Assembly (NCBI RefSeq): GCF_001428045.1
Contig: NZ_LMSD01000005.1
Location: 62,001-126,000, forward strand
Source: Paenibacillus sp. Soil750
GTDB taxonomy: Bacteria; Bacillota; Bacilli; Paenibacillales; NBRC-103111
Length of the DNA stretch: 64,000 nucleotides
Reading direction: 5' to 3'
Shown here: positions 8,774 to 17,294 of the stretch, piece after piece
Layout of the letters: each line of letters starts with the position of its first letter
How positions within the stretch are numbered: the first letter of the stretch is position 1
Translations under genes and position numbers: made by a program
Notes under the pieces: generated by a model
What the model was told of the DNA's origin: nothing
Databases searched by the model: none
Seen by the model: the letters and a program-made list of their open reading frames with translations, nothing else

Positions 8774-9887
8774 TTACTCTGGCTTCCGTATTTGATGACG
8801 CAGATACGCGTCGATGAAGGTATCGAGATCCCCGTCCATGACAGCTCCAACGTTCCCCGTCTCAGCGGAGGTTCTGTGATCCTTCACCATGCTGTACGGA
8901 TGAAAAACGTAGGAGCGAATCTGGCTGCCCCACGCAATATCCGACTGCTCGCCGCGAATCTCGGCTAAGTGCTTCAATTGCTCTTCGATCTTCCGCTCAT
9001 AGAGCTTGGAGCGAAGCATCTTCATCGCCTTCTCGCGGTTCTTGATCTGCGACCGCTCTTGCTGACAGCTCACCACAACGCCAGTCGGAATGTGCGTAAT
9101 CCGCACAGCCGAGTCGGTGGTGTTAATGTGCTGACCGCCGGCGCCGCTTGCGCGGTACGTATCGATCTTGAGATCCTCAGAGCGGATCTCGCCCACGTCG
9201 GTGTCGTCTTCGATCTCTGGCATCACGTCACACGATGCGAATGAGGTGTGACGACGGCCAGAGGCGTCGAACGGCGAGATCCGTACGAGCCGGTGTACGC
9301 CCTTTTCTGCCTTCAAATAGCCGTAGGCGTTGAAGCCTGTGATCTGCAGCGTGACACTCTTCACGCCGGCTTCGTCGCCGGGCAAATAGTCGAGTACCTC
9401 GACTTTGTAGCCCCGCTTCTCTGCCCAGCGGCGGTACATCCGCAGCAGCATCTCTGCCCAGTCCTGCGACTCGGTGCCGCCGGCGCCTGGGTGCAGCTCT
9501 AAAATCGCATTCAGCCGGTCGTACGGCTGATTAAGCAGCAAACCAAGCTCGAAGGATTCGAGCTTCTTGACGAGCGCCGCGATACCGGTTTCGATGTCTT
9601 TGACAAGACCCGCATCGCTCTCTTCTTCCTCGAGCTCAACCATAACCTGAATATCCTCAAACGCGTTCGTGAAGCCTTGAAACTCCTCCACGACACTCTT
9701 GATCACGTTGAGCTCAGCGATCGTCTTCTGGGCACGTTCATTATCGTCCCAGAAGTCTGGCGCGCCCATTTTTTCCTCAAAATCCCCGATGGCTTCTAGC
9801 TTATGATCTAAGTCAAAGAGACCCCCGTAATTCGGTTAGTCGCTTCGCTGTTTCTCTTAAGTCTTGTTTTACTTCTGGTTCTAGCAT
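8774..9887 (-). CDS. prfB: Peptide chain release factor 2 (programmed +1 frameshift)
   Basis: Recognises UGA and UAA stop codons and triggers peptide release. The full product is 370 residues and needs a +1 shift after codon 25. The short first frame begins [10 protein letters not shown] at the ATG at 9885-9887 and stops at an in-frame TGA (9813-9815). The sequence CTTTGAC with GGGGG just upstream is the classic prfB slip site. After the shift the frame continues DLDHKLEA and runs to 8774. The stop-codon tripeptide SPF is at about 204-206 and GGQ at 250-252, matching E. coli numbering. RF2 itself controls the shift, since slow UGA reading favours it. It follows secA by 54 bases. Confidence 0.97.
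9811..9827 (-). promoter_or_regulatory. prfB +1 frameshift site
   Basis: Minus strand reads GGGGGTCTCTTTGAC: a Shine-Dalgarno-like G-run, then the slippery CTT codon, the stop TGA and a following C, which makes the stop weak. This is the autoregulatory element found in most bacterial prfB genes. Confidence 0.95.
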
Positions 9888-9941
9888 GTCGTACACCTCG
9901 TTTATTCTGCTTGCATGTACCTAGACAGGTTGTTTCGTTGC

Positions 9942-12461
9942 TTACATGCCTTGCCCGTGGCACTGCTTGAACTTCTTGCCGCTGCCACATGGGCATGGGT
10001 CGTTGCGTCCAATACGCTGCTCTTCATCGCGTACCAGCGGTTTTTTGCCGCCTGCTTCATTCTTCGTATCAACAGCCTGACCTTCTGCTACCGCTTGGCG
10101 CTCCAGGTTGCTCTGTACGTGTGCTTTCATGATGTACATCGCGACTTCTTCACGAATGTTGTCGATCATCTCTTGGAACATCTCGAAGCCTTCGAATTGG
10201 TACTCACGAAGCGGATCCGTACCGCCGTATGCACGTAAGTGAATACCTTGGCGCAACTGATCCATCGCATCGATGTGATCCATCCATTTGCTATCTACCG
10301 CACGAAGCGCTACGACTTTTTCAAATTCACGCATGAATTCTGCGCCAATTTCCGTTTCACGCTCATCATACCGTTTGCTCACAAGATCTTTGATCAGCTC
10401 GATGATCTCATCTTGCTCTTTACCCCAAATGGTTTGATCGGTAATTTGTGCATCGTCATGCAGCAAGTTGTTGTTCACAAAGTTCGCAACTTCTTGCAGT
10501 TCCCACTCTTCTGGGATTTGCTCCTCAGGACAGTGTGCTTTCACGATGCGCTCGATTACGGCACCGATCATACCCTCGATGACTTCGCGGATATTTTCGG
10601 ACTCCAGCAACTCGCGGCGCTGTTTATATATAATTTCACGTTGTTGATTCATAACATCGTCATATTGAAGGACGACTTTACGCACGTCGAAGTTGTTACC
10701 CTCAACGCGTTTTTGCGCGGATTCCACGGCACGGGAGATCAATTTGCTCTCAATTGGTTGATCTTCTTCCATACCAAGACGATCCATCATCGCCATAATA
10801 TTTTCAGCGCCGAATCGTTTCATCAATTCATCTTCAAGAGAAAGGTAGAATTGTGAGGAACCAGGGTCACCTTGACGTCCTGCACGTCCACGCAGCTGGT
10901 TATCAATCCGTCTGCTTTCATGACGTTCTGTACCTATGATATGCAAGCCGCCAGCTTCATGTACGCCTTGACCTAGCATAATGTCTGTACCACGGCCCGC
11001 CATGTTCGTAGCGATCGTTACGGAACCTGGTTGACCTGCACGTGAAACGATTTCCGCTTCTTCGGCATGATACTTAGCATTCAATACTTTGTGTTGAACG
11101 CCTTTCTTCTTCAGCATTTCGGAAAGCTTCTCGGAGTTCTCAATCGATACCGTACCGACAAGCACCGGCTGATTCAGTTTATGGCGTTCAAGGATTTGCT
11201 CCACAACAGCTCTGAACTTACCGTTCTCTGACTTATACACCACGTCCGGTAGATCCTTACGAATCATAGGGCGGTTCGTCGGAACAATAATAACTTCAAG
11301 GCCGTAAATTTTCTTCAACTCTTCTTCTTCCGTCTTCGCCGTTCCCGTCATTCCCGCTAGCTTGCGGTACATACGGAAATAGTTCTGGAACGTAATCGTA
11401 GCGAGTGTCATGCTCTCGTTCTGAACTTTCAGCTGCTCTTTCGCCTCAATGGCTTGGTGCAACCCATCACTATAGCGACGGCCAGTCATGATACGGCCAG
11501 TAAATTCATCAACGATCATAACTTCTTCTTCTTGAACAACGTAATCCACGTCACGTTTCATAATGAAACGAGCTTTAAGTGCTTGTGTGATGTGATGGTT
11601 GATGTTGACGTTCTGATGATCGAATAAGTTCTCAATGCCAAAAGCTCGTTCGCCTTTCGCAACGCCTTCTTCAGTTAATGCGACAGCACGTACTTTGATA
11701 TCAATCGTGTAGTCTTCTTCTTCTTTCAGCGTCGAAACGAAACGGTCTGCCGTAAAGTACATATCTGTCGATTTCGCGGCTTGTCCGGAAATAATCAATG
11801 GCGTTCTCGCTTCATCGACTAGAATGGAATCCACCTCATCGATAACCGCATAGTACAGCGGACGTTGAACCATCTGCTCTTTGTACAGCACCATGTTGTC
11901 TCGCAGGTAGTCAAACCCGTATTCGTTATTCGTGCCATACGTAATATCACAAGCATAAGCTGCTTGCTTTTCTTCATGAGACAAGTCATGCAAGTTGACC
12001 CCAACGGTTAATCCGAGGAACTCGTAGATTTGACCCATTTCAGCGCTATCCCGCTGTGCCAAATAGTCATTGACGGTAACAACGTGTACACCTTTACCCA
12101 GCAAAGCATTCAAATAAACAGGAAGTGTTCCAACAAGCGTTTTCCCTTCCCCTGTTCTCATCTCTGCGATACGGCCTTCGTGCAGTACCATACCCCCGAT
12201 AAGTTGAACGTCATAATGACGTTTTCCTAGTACACGGATACCTGCTTCTCTGACTACTGCAAAAGCTTCAGGCAATAAATCATCGATTTCTTCGCCTTTC
12301 TCAAGACGTTCTCTGAACTCGATTGTTTTCCCTTTTAACTCTTCATCGGTCAGCGGTTTAATGCTCGCTTCAAGCTCGTTGATGTAGTCAACGGCCTTGA
12401 GCATCCGTTTAATCTCCCGTTCATTGGAATCACCAAAAATTTTCTTCACTAGTCCTAGCAT
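9942..12461 (-). CDS. secA: Preprotein translocase ATPase SecA
   Basis: Motor that pushes unfolded secretory proteins through SecYEG. The 839-residue protein has Walker A MRTGEGKT at 101-108, the DEVD Walker B at 208-211, the [10 protein letters not shown] motif in the middle, helicase motif VI in [11 protein letters not shown], and a C-terminal zinc finger [14 protein letters not shown] near 823-836 that contacts SecB-like partners and phospholipid. Start: AAGGGG lies 7 bases before the ATG at 12459-12461 ([10 protein letters not shown]); the frame stays open 15 codons further up without a better site. It forms a unit with prfB. Given the four S-layer proteins nearby, secretion demand is presumably high. 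Confidence 0.97.
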   Translation of the reverse strand: MLGLVKKIFGDSNEREIKRMLKAVDYINELEASIKPLTDEELKGKTIEFRERLEKGEEIDDLLPEAFAVVREAGIRVLGKRHYDVQLIGGMVLHEGRIAEMRTGEGKTLVGTLPVYLNALLGKGVHVVTVNDYLAQRDSAEMGQIYEFLGLTVGVNLHDLSHEEKQAAYACDITYGTNNEYGFDYLRDNMVLYKEQMVQRPLYYAVIDEVDSILVDEARTPLIISGQAAKSTDMYFTADRFVSTLKEEEDYTIDIKVRAVALTEEGVAKGERAFGIENLFDHQNVNINHHITQALKARFIMKRDVDYVVQEEEVMIVDEFTGRIMTGRRYSDGLHQAIEAKEQLKVQNESMTLATITFQNYFRMYRKLAGMTGTAKTEEEELKKIYGLEVIIVPTNRPMIRKDLPDVVYKSENGKFRAVVEQILERHKLNQPVLVGTVSIENSEKLSEMLKKKGVQHKVLNAKYHAEEAEIVSRAGQPGSVTIATNMAGRGTDIMLGQGVHEAGGLHIIGTERHESRRIDNQLRGRAGRQGDPGSSQFYLSLEDELMKRFGAENIMAMMDRLGMEEDQPIESKLISRAVESAQKRVEGNNFDVRKVVLQYDDVMNQQREIIYKQRRELLESENIREVIEGMIGAVIERIVKAHCPEEQIPEEWELQEVANFVNNNLLHDDAQITDQTIWGKEQDEIIELIKDLVSKRYDERETEIGAEFMREFEKVVALRAVDSKWMDHIDAMDQLRQGIHLRAYGGTDPLREYQFEGFEMFQEMIDNIREEVAMYIMKAHVQSNLERQAVAEGQAVDTKNEAGGKKPLVRDEEQRIGRNDPCPCGSGKKFKQCHGQGM

Positions 12462-12747
12462 CGGTGAACCCCTTTCCCTTACGTTCGTATCCTTAAATTG
12501 TACCACTTATGACAGTCTTGTCGCAACAAACGAGCATTCTCTTCCATCTAAAACCTATAGAAATAGGACTTAAAAACCATGCTTTCCGTATTTCTTAGTA
12601 TGAAATGGAGGTGCCCCTAACATGCATAGCAAAGTTTATGACTTCATGTGCTAAAGGAAAGAGCTTAATCCGATGATATCGAATTAAGCTCACTTGATCA
12701 TTTTGTATAGGAATGTTATTGAATGTATTAGGCAATTTGTTTATGCA
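12462..12747. other. secA-hpf intergenic region
   Basis: 286 bases. It carries the secA ribosome binding site, the hpf terminator (12661-12691) and, on the plus strand, an isolated ten-codon frame with a strong Shine-Dalgarno site (12622-12654, listed under findings). I could not assign a clear promoter for secA. Confidence 0.5.
12653..12691 (-). terminator. Terminator of hpf
   Basis: Minus-strand hairpin with outer 9-base arms GAGCTTAAT and ATTAAGCTC, followed by TTTCCTTT. The loop part ATCG/CGAT can extend the stem. It lies about 57 bases after the hpf stop. Confidence 0.75.
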
Positions 12748-13296
12748 TTACATCGCTGGTTCGATTAAACCGTACTTACCGTCGTCTCGTTTGTAGACCA
12801 CATTGACTGTGTCTGTCTCCATGTTCGAGAAGACAAAGAAGTTATGACCCACCATATTCATTTGGAGAATCGCTTCTTCCACATCCATCGGCTTCAGATT
12901 GAAGCGTTTGTTACGCACCAGTTCGAAGTCCTCTTCTTCTTCCATATAGGAAGCTGCCGCGACTTCTACCTTGAACAAATCACGTTTGCCGCCATCTTGG
13001 CGAATTTTACGATTCGTCTTGGTCTTGTGCTTACGGATTTGACGCTCTAATTTGTCCACAACCAGATCAATGGATGCGTACATGTCTGTGTTGCGTTCTT
13101 CAGCTCGCAGTAGCACGCCTGTTAATGGGATGCTTACTTCGATGGCCTGAAGACCTTTAACCACGCTTAGCTTTACTTGTACATCGGATGTAAGGGGAGC
13201 TTCAAAATACCTCTCTAGTCTATTCAACTTCTTGTCGACATAGTCTCCGAGGGCTTCAGTAACTTCAAGGTGTTCTCCGCGAATGCTAATTTCCAT
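12748..13296 (-). CDS. hpf: Ribosome hibernation promoting factor, long form
   Basis: Binds the 30S decoding region and dimerises ribosomes to 100S in stationary phase. The 182-residue length is that of long HPF: an N-terminal RNA-binding domain (1-100, MEISIRGEHLEVTEAL) and a C-terminal dimerisation domain (about 125-182, ending in NVVYKRDDGKYGLIEP). In B. subtilis this gene (yvyD) sits between the fliT and secA genes, as here. GGGAG precedes the ATG by 10 bases. A SigmaH-like promoter lies just upstream. Confidence 0.95.
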   Translation of the reverse strand: MEISIRGEHLEVTEALGDYVDKKLNRLERYFEAPLTSDVQVKLSVVKGLQAIEVSIPLTGVLLRAEERNTDMYASIDLVVDKLERQIRKHKTKTNRKIRQDGGKRDLFKVEVAAASYMEEEEDFELVRNKRFNLKPMDVEEAILQMNMVGHNFFVFSNMETDTVNVVYKRDDGKYGLIEPAM

Positions 13297-13332
13297 AGTT
13301 AAACATCTCCCTTCCTTCTTACATTATACTAC

Positions 13333-13359
13333 ATTCCACTCAATCTTCATAATTCCTTT
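13333..13359 (-). promoter_or_regulatory. SigmaH-type promoter of hpf
   Basis: Minus strand: AAAGGAATT (13351-13359), 11 bases, GTGGAAT (13333-13339). This fits the SigmaH pattern RnAGGAwWW-N11/12-RnnGAAT at every defined position. B. subtilis yvyD is known to be controlled by SigmaH and SigmaB, which supports the call. A TATAAT at 13323-13328 without a good -35 could be a second, vegetative start. Confidence 0.7.
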
Positions 13360-13391
13360 AAATTCCGAGCTAAACTTTCTAGGCAAAATAT

Positions 13392-13422
13392 AAAAAACAC
13401 CCCAGAGTATGTCCCCAGGGTG
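13392..13422 (-). terminator. Terminator of the cold-shock gene
   Basis: Minus-strand hairpin closed by CACCC and GGGTG (13398-13422), followed by six T. It lies 45 bases behind the csp stop. Confidence 0.85.
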
Positions 13423-13466
13423 ATTTGTTCATCGTTGTATGCGATGGCACAATACGTGCCAAATAA

Positions 13467-13664
13467 TTATAGTCTGCTTACGTTTGCAGCTTGTGGTCCG
13501 CGCGCGCCTTCTACGATATCAAACTCAACAGCTTGACCTTCGTCTAGAGTTTTGAACCCTTCGGACTGAATCGCGGAGAAATGAACGAATACATCCCCAC
13601 CATCTTCGCGCTCAATGAACCCATAGCCTTTTTCTGCGTTAAACCATTTCACTTTACCTTGCAT
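13467..13664 (-). CDS. Cold-shock protein, CspA/CspB family
   Basis: 65-residue single cold-shock domain that binds single-stranded RNA and DNA and acts as RNA chaperone. RNP1-like KGYGFIE is at 12-18 and RNP2 VFVHF at 25-29, with the aromatic pair from KWF at 6-8. The ATG at 13662-13664 is chosen: AAAGGA lies 11 bases before it, whereas the GTG three codons up nearly touches that site. It stands alone between its own promoter and terminator. It is absent from the otherwise identical B. subtilis order hpf-fliT, so it was inserted here or lost there. Confidence 0.95.
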   Translation of the reverse strand: MQGKVKWFNAEKGYGFIEREDGGDVFVHFSAIQSEGFKTLDEGQAVEFDIVEGARGPQAANVSRL

Positions 13665-13734
13665 ATCGTACACAATCCTTTCGTTTTAAAAAATATAAAT
13701 GATAAGAGCGAGAAATGAAAACCCTTACATTTCG

Positions 13735-13764
13735 ACTATACCATCTACCTGCTTGACCTGTCAA
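13735..13764 (-). promoter_or_regulatory. SigmaA promoter of the cold-shock gene
   Basis: Minus strand: perfect TTGACA (13759-13764), 18-base spacer, TATAGT (13735-13740). The resulting leader would be about 65 bases, with an AT-rich 3' half, plausible for cold-responsive folding. Confidence 0.8.
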
Positions 13765-13816
13765 TTTCTAACTTTTAATTAAATAGAATATTTAGAAAAT
13801 TCAAGTATTTACAACC

Positions 13817-13997
13817 CGTGGATAACTGCAGAATTTGTAGAATCCTGTCATGACGGCCTTCTTTACATGTTATTAACAAAGTTATTAACAGGTTTATGCA
13901 CATTATCCACAGGATGAATGGAGAGAATTATGGATAACTCGCGCTAAAACAGTTCATTTATTCACATGGTGGGGCCAGATCGGATTGTTTATCCACG
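13817..13997. other. Second cluster of DnaA-box-like sites
   Basis: Gene-free DNA between csp and the fliT-like gene. Three sites match TTATNCACA exactly: TTATGCACA (13894-13902), TTATCCACA (13903-13911, directly adjacent) and TTATTCACA (13958-13966). Three more have one mismatch: minus-strand TTATCCACG (13817-13825), minus-strand TTATCCATA (13929-13937) and TTATCCACG (13989-13997). Two copies of GTTATTAACA lie at about 13869-13890. No gene is visible in the whole stretch 13665-14075 apart from the csp promoter and a terminator. Confidence 0.65.
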
Positions 13998-14029
13998 GAT
14001 TGCTGTAGGGGTTTGAGGAAAACAGGGGA

Positions 14030-14063
14030 TAAAAGAAAAAACCTCCTGCCGCGGCAAAAGGTT
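14030..14063 (-). terminator. Terminator of the fliD-fliS-fliT group
   Basis: Minus-strand 11-base stem AACCTTTTGCC / GGCAGGAGGTT with a two-base loop, followed by a T-rich run. It starts 13 bases after the fliT-like stop. Confidence 0.9.
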
Positions 14064-14075
14064 TGTGTGGCTAGG

Positions 14076-14405
14076 TTATTTCTTTCTGTCGAAGAAGTAA
14101 CTTTCCTGTGCATAGGGTTGCTCATACGCATTGTTATGCACACGAGCCCGTTCTATTTTATCGATGCCGCTTTTGGCTTCATCCTTTAATTGCTGCATCC
14201 GTCTCACAATCGCCTCATCATATTGGAGAATATCCTTAATCACCAGCTTTTGCTGATCATTAAAGCTCTGATTCATCGATTGAAGTTGGTCAATAATGAG
14301 TTGCCTCTCCTCGACAAAACTTGCAAACTGCTCATCATCCATCTGATCCAGCTCTACGATGATTGCTTGCGTTATCCGCTGTAGCGTTTGGAGAAGCTTA
14401 TCCAT
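14076..14405 (-). CDS. FliT-like flagellar protein
   Basis: 109-residue, helical, charged protein with no signal or membrane segment. Its position right after fliS and its size and helical character fit FliT-type chaperones, which in other bacteria bind the cap protein FliD; sequence similarity in this family is low, so the name rests mostly on context. Its ATG overlaps the fliS stop by 8 bases (ATGGATAA), pointing to translational coupling. The C-terminus is rich in tyrosine and ends FDRKK. Confidence 0.65.
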   Translation of the reverse strand: MDKLLQTLQRITQAIIVELDQMDDEQFASFVEERQLIIDQLQSMNQSFNDQQKLVIKDILQYDEAIVRRMQQLKDEAKSGIDKIERARVHNNAYEQPYAQESYFFDRKK

Positions 14406-14781
14406 GCTTCGACGCTAATGAAAGCTTCGCTGCTTGAACCCACGTTTCTTTCAGTTCCACTAGATAGCCTAAAACTTCCTCGGCGGATTCCACCTGCTTC
14501 TTAGTATTCGCTTCGACTAGTCGGAAGAGGAAATAATCATATAAGCGTAGCAACTCGTCAGCTACAGGAGCTTTCTTATCCAAAGTGATAATAAACTCTT
14601 GGATGATGTCTTGTACTCTCATCAGATAGTTATTAGCATCTTGGTAATTCTTCTGCGAGAGTGCCTCAATGGCTTGCTTACAATATCGGATAGCACCATC
14701 TGATAACATGATGAGCAGCTGAGCTGGGCTCGCTGTTTGAATTGAATTTTGCATATACTTATTCTGCTGCGCCGAAATCAT
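14398..14781 (-). CDS. fliS: Flagellar export chaperone FliS
   Basis: Binds flagellin in the cytoplasm and prevents early polymerisation. The 127-residue protein has the typical N-terminus with tyrosine and YMQNSIQTASPAQLL, then four helices with MLSDGAIRYCKQA. AGGGGG lies 7 bases before the ATG. In B. subtilis FliS also bridges FliW and flagellin control. It follows flaG/fliD and is coupled to the fliT-like gene. Confidence 0.95.
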   Translation of the reverse strand: MISAQQNKYMQNSIQTASPAQLLIMLSDGAIRYCKQAIEALSQKNYQDANNYLMRVQDIIQEFIITLDKKAPVADELLRLYDYFLFRLVEANTKKQVESAEEVLGYLVELKETWVQAAKLSLASKHG

Positions 14782-14816
14782 GCAAATACCCCCTAAAGTC
14801 TTGTCTTATTCGCTTA

Positions 14817-15185
14817 TTACCTGCGCTCATCTACCATAACTCCAGCCATCTCCCAAACTCTAGCTAGGAAATCAAGCGATTTCTCATTCGGGATCTCCCT
14901 AATAAGTTCACCATTGCTTTTGTCTAATACTCTAACAATAATATGTTTCGTCTGTTCGTGAATTGAGAAATCTAGTGTAGTAGAAGTACCTTCTACGGCT
15001 TTAATCGCACGCTCGATAGCCTTTACAAGCTGCTGTTCACTGATAGGAATATTCTGACCTTGCGCTTGCGCTTGCTTTAAATCATGAACACTTTGAATGC
15101 CGTCATTGCTCGAAACTTTAGGTGCTGCAGGAGCTACGTTAACGCTAGGCTTTGGAACATTTCCAATCGGTGGGTTCATACTCAA
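14817..15185 (-). CDS. flaG: FlaG family protein (yvyC-like)
   Basis: 122-residue protein. A low-complexity Pro/Ala/Gln N-terminal half leads into the FlaG domain (about 60-120) with LDFSIHEQTKHIIVRVLD and IREIPNEKSLDF. FlaG proteins influence filament length; the mechanism is unclear. The start is a TTG at 15183-15185: GGAGG lies 8 bases before it, and 14 bases before the next ATG (MNPPIG). It stands between fliD and fliS, whereas B. subtilis has it before fliD. Confidence 0.9.
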   Translation of the reverse strand: MSMNPPIGNVPKPSVNVAPAAPKVSSNDGIQSVHDLKQAQAQGQNIPISEQQLVKAIERAIKAVEGTSTTLDFSIHEQTKHIIVRVLDKSNGELIREIPNEKSLDFLARVWEMAGVMVDERR

Positions 15186-15260
15186 AGCAAAGACCTCCTA
15201 AAATAATAGTTACTACTAATATCGGTGGAAAACGTTCTAATATGAAGAGCTGTCGAACGT

Positions 15261-16829
15261 TTAGCCGCTATTTGAAGATAAGGATTGCGTGAGGTAACTG
15301 CTTTGGGAATTGTAGGCCGTTAAATACTTCTCCATCGCAGTAAACTTTGCATAATAGGACTTTTCTTTACCGGTTAGGCGATCTGACTCGTTATTAATGT
15401 CCTTTAACGTCTTGACCATCAGCTTTCCAATTACACTTTGATCATATTGGGAGCTTCCAGCACTTCCTGCTTTATCCTTAATTTTCGTATAGGCTGTTTG
15501 GAAATCATCAAATACCCGGACAAGCAATCCTGTTTTTGCACTGTCTGTCACCGTATAAGGTTGGGAGAATAAGTTTTTAACAGCTTCTGGATCTGCTTGA
15601 ATCGCTGCGCGTAGTTTCGTCTCATCGATATAAAGCTTTCCTTTATCCGAATAGTTACTGGAAGCGATACCTATGGAGGAAAGTGAATTGTACTGACTTC
15701 CGTTATCAACCCTGGATGTCATATGATTTCGCATAGTATTAACCAGTTCTTTTAAGCTGCTGTCATTACGAAACAACCCACTCTTGGCTTTACTTTCCCA
15801 TGCTTTGATCTGATCTTCTGACATTGCTGCTCTTTGTTCATCGGATAGAGGCTGAAAATCCTTGTAGACCGTTTCGTTAATTGCTTTATTGAGCTTATCT
15901 AACATCTCGTTGTATTTACTTACAAAATCTTTGATATTCTTTACTTCTGCATCGATATCGCTAGCAATAGTAACGGACTGAGCAGTTGTCGTAACATTCT
16001 TAAGCGTGTAATTGACTCCCATTATTTTGACCGTATTGTTTGCCGATGTTACGTTTGTACCGTTAAATTTAACTACCGCATCTTGTGCTAGATTGGCATT
16101 CGACAAGCCACTGGTTGCTGTAGTCGTTGCATAGGAACCAGCACTTCCGTTATAACCGTTCTTATAATCAACCGCGGCAGACCCGGCAAAACCGAGAGTA
16201 GTATCTAAAAAGCCAGCTTGATCCGCAGAAATCGCGATTTTTGTGTTAGCGCCAGTCTCTTTCGTTTTCAAAATAAACTGTTTGAGCGTAGCGTCATAGA
16301 TCGCCTTCACCTCTAGATTATTGCCAGATGCGTCTTTCGCTCCGTTAATTTTCGTAATGACGTCTGCCATTTTATCTGTCGCACTAATTGCGACCGTTGC
16401 CGTGATTTGTTTGCCTGCTTGGTTTGTCACCTTAAGTGTCAGGTTTGTTGGCGTATTTGTTAATGCTGCATTTTGATCAACAACGAGATTAGATTTCATA
16501 GTTGCGGATTGGGCAAGTTTCGAAACTTCATAACTATAAGTTCCCTCAATAGCATCAGCTGTAGCTACTCCACTCATTGAATCCGCATTCGTAGTGGTTG
16601 TTGAGAATGTACTATACGTGCTTGAGAGCTTCATATTAAATAATGTATTACTTCTAAAAGCGAACAAGTCACTATTCCATTGACGGTAACCATCACTTTG
16701 CCAGGTGTATTTTTGCTGATTTTGCTTCATCTTGTTTAATTTAACACTCTCAGCATCCATCATTTTCTTCACGAGTGCATCTGTATCAAGCCCCGAAGCC
16801 ATCCCGCTAATTCGATTGATTGTCGTCAT
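15261..16829 (-). CDS. fliD: Flagellar filament cap protein FliD (HAP2)
   Basis: Forms the cap that folds exported flagellin at the filament tip; needed for assembly and sometimes adhesion. The 522-residue product has the N-terminal FliD domain (RISGMASGLDTDALVKKMM), a variable middle, and the C-terminal domain with IGIASSNYSDKGKLYIDE and helical end. GGAGG lies 9 bases before the ATG. A terminator upstream separates it from the yjfB-like gene, so it probably has its own promoter. Confidence 0.95.
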   Translation of the reverse strand: MTTINRISGMASGLDTDALVKKMMDAESVKLNKMKQNQQKYTWQSDGYRQWNSDLFAFRSNTLFNMKLSSTYSTFSTTTTNADSMSGVATADAIEGTYSYEVSKLAQSATMKSNLVVDQNAALTNTPTNLTLKVTNQAGKQITATVAISATDKMADVITKINGAKDASGNNLEVKAIYDATLKQFILKTKETGANTKIAISADQAGFLDTTLGFAGSAAVDYKNGYNGSAGSYATTTATSGLSNANLAQDAVVKFNGTNVTSANNTVKIMGVNYTLKNVTTTAQSVTIASDIDAEVKNIKDFVSKYNEMLDKLNKAINETVYKDFQPLSDEQRAAMSEDQIKAWESKAKSGLFRNDSSLKELVNTMRNHMTSRVDNGSQYNSLSSIGIASSNYSDKGKLYIDETKLRAAIQADPEAVKNLFSQPYTVTDSAKTGLLVRVFDDFQTAYTKIKDKAGSAGSSQYDQSVIGKLMVKTLKDINNESDRLTGKEKSYYAKFTAMEKYLTAYNSQSSYLTQSLSSNSG

Positions 16830-16886
16830 CAGACCATACCTCCATCATCTATAAAACTAACAGCACCCATAGCTGTGTCCCTGTAG

Positions 16887-16910
16887 AAATCATATATTGT
16901 GTTTATCGGT
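16887..16910 (-). promoter_or_regulatory. Possible SigmaD promoter of fliD
   Basis: On the minus strand TAAA is followed 12 bases later by ACCGATAA, close to the flagellar sigma -10 GCCGATAT/GCCGATAA. The spacing is shorter than the usual 14-16 bases, so this is tentative; coordinates are approximate. Confidence 0.35.
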
Positions 16911-16934
16911 CGAAACTTGTCTTTTATGAATAGC

Positions 16935-16962
16935 AAAAAAGGCTTCCCCATAAAAAGAAGCC
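16935..16962 (-). terminator. Terminator between the yjfB-like gene and fliD
   Basis: Minus-strand stem GGCTTC / GAAGCC (16941-16962) followed by six T. Confidence 0.85.
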
Positions 16963-17016
16963 CTGCTAAGGTCAAAAAACCTATTATTTGCAATCCTTTA
17001 TACGGATGTAGATGGT

Positions 17017-17211
17017 CTACCCTCTAATGTCCACACTACCGCCAAGATGAGGCTGTACGGACCGCTGAATGGAACTGGATTGACTTAACATTTCCGTCAT
17101 ATTCGTTGCTTGTATTTGCGCCGTATCCATGGCAATTCTCATCACGGATAGGCTCGCATCTTGCATTAAGTTAGATTGGCTCATTACCATAGACATACCT
17201 GCAATATCCAT
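17017..17211 (-). CDS. YjfB family putative motility protein
   Basis: 64-residue protein that begins MDIAGMSMVMSQSNLMQDASL, the pattern of the YjfB family, with a conserved helix and AMDTAQIQATNMTEML. In B. subtilis yjfB belongs to the SigmaD regulon, but its molecular role is unknown to me. It lies between the flagellin terminator and the fliD unit, which is a motility context. No membrane segment or signal peptide. Confidence 0.8.
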   Translation of the reverse strand: MDIAGMSMVMSQSNLMQDASLSVMRIAMDTAQIQATNMTEMLSQSSSIQRSVQPHLGGSVDIRG

Positions 17212-17244
17212 CTACTGGTCACCCTTTCCAAAGTCTTACGAATT

Positions 17245-17278
17245 AAAAAAAGGAGACTCTAGAGAGTCTAGAGTCCCC
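17245..17278 (-). terminator. Terminator of hag
   Basis: Minus-strand stem GGGGACTCTAGA / TCTAGAGTCTCC-like with a short loop, followed by seven T. It begins 17 bases after the flagellin stop. Confidence 0.9.
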
Positions 17279-17294
17279 TTCCGTAGGGCTAAGA

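Noticed and set aside
9808-9996. Minus-strand open frame of 62 codons between prfB and secA
   Set aside because: It overlaps the start of prfB and the end of secA in another frame and translates to a Arg/Thr-rich sequence without features.
13665-14075. Replication origin
   Set aside because: DnaA-box-like sites exist, but dnaA, dnaN, an AT-rich unwinding element and the usual origin genes are absent here.
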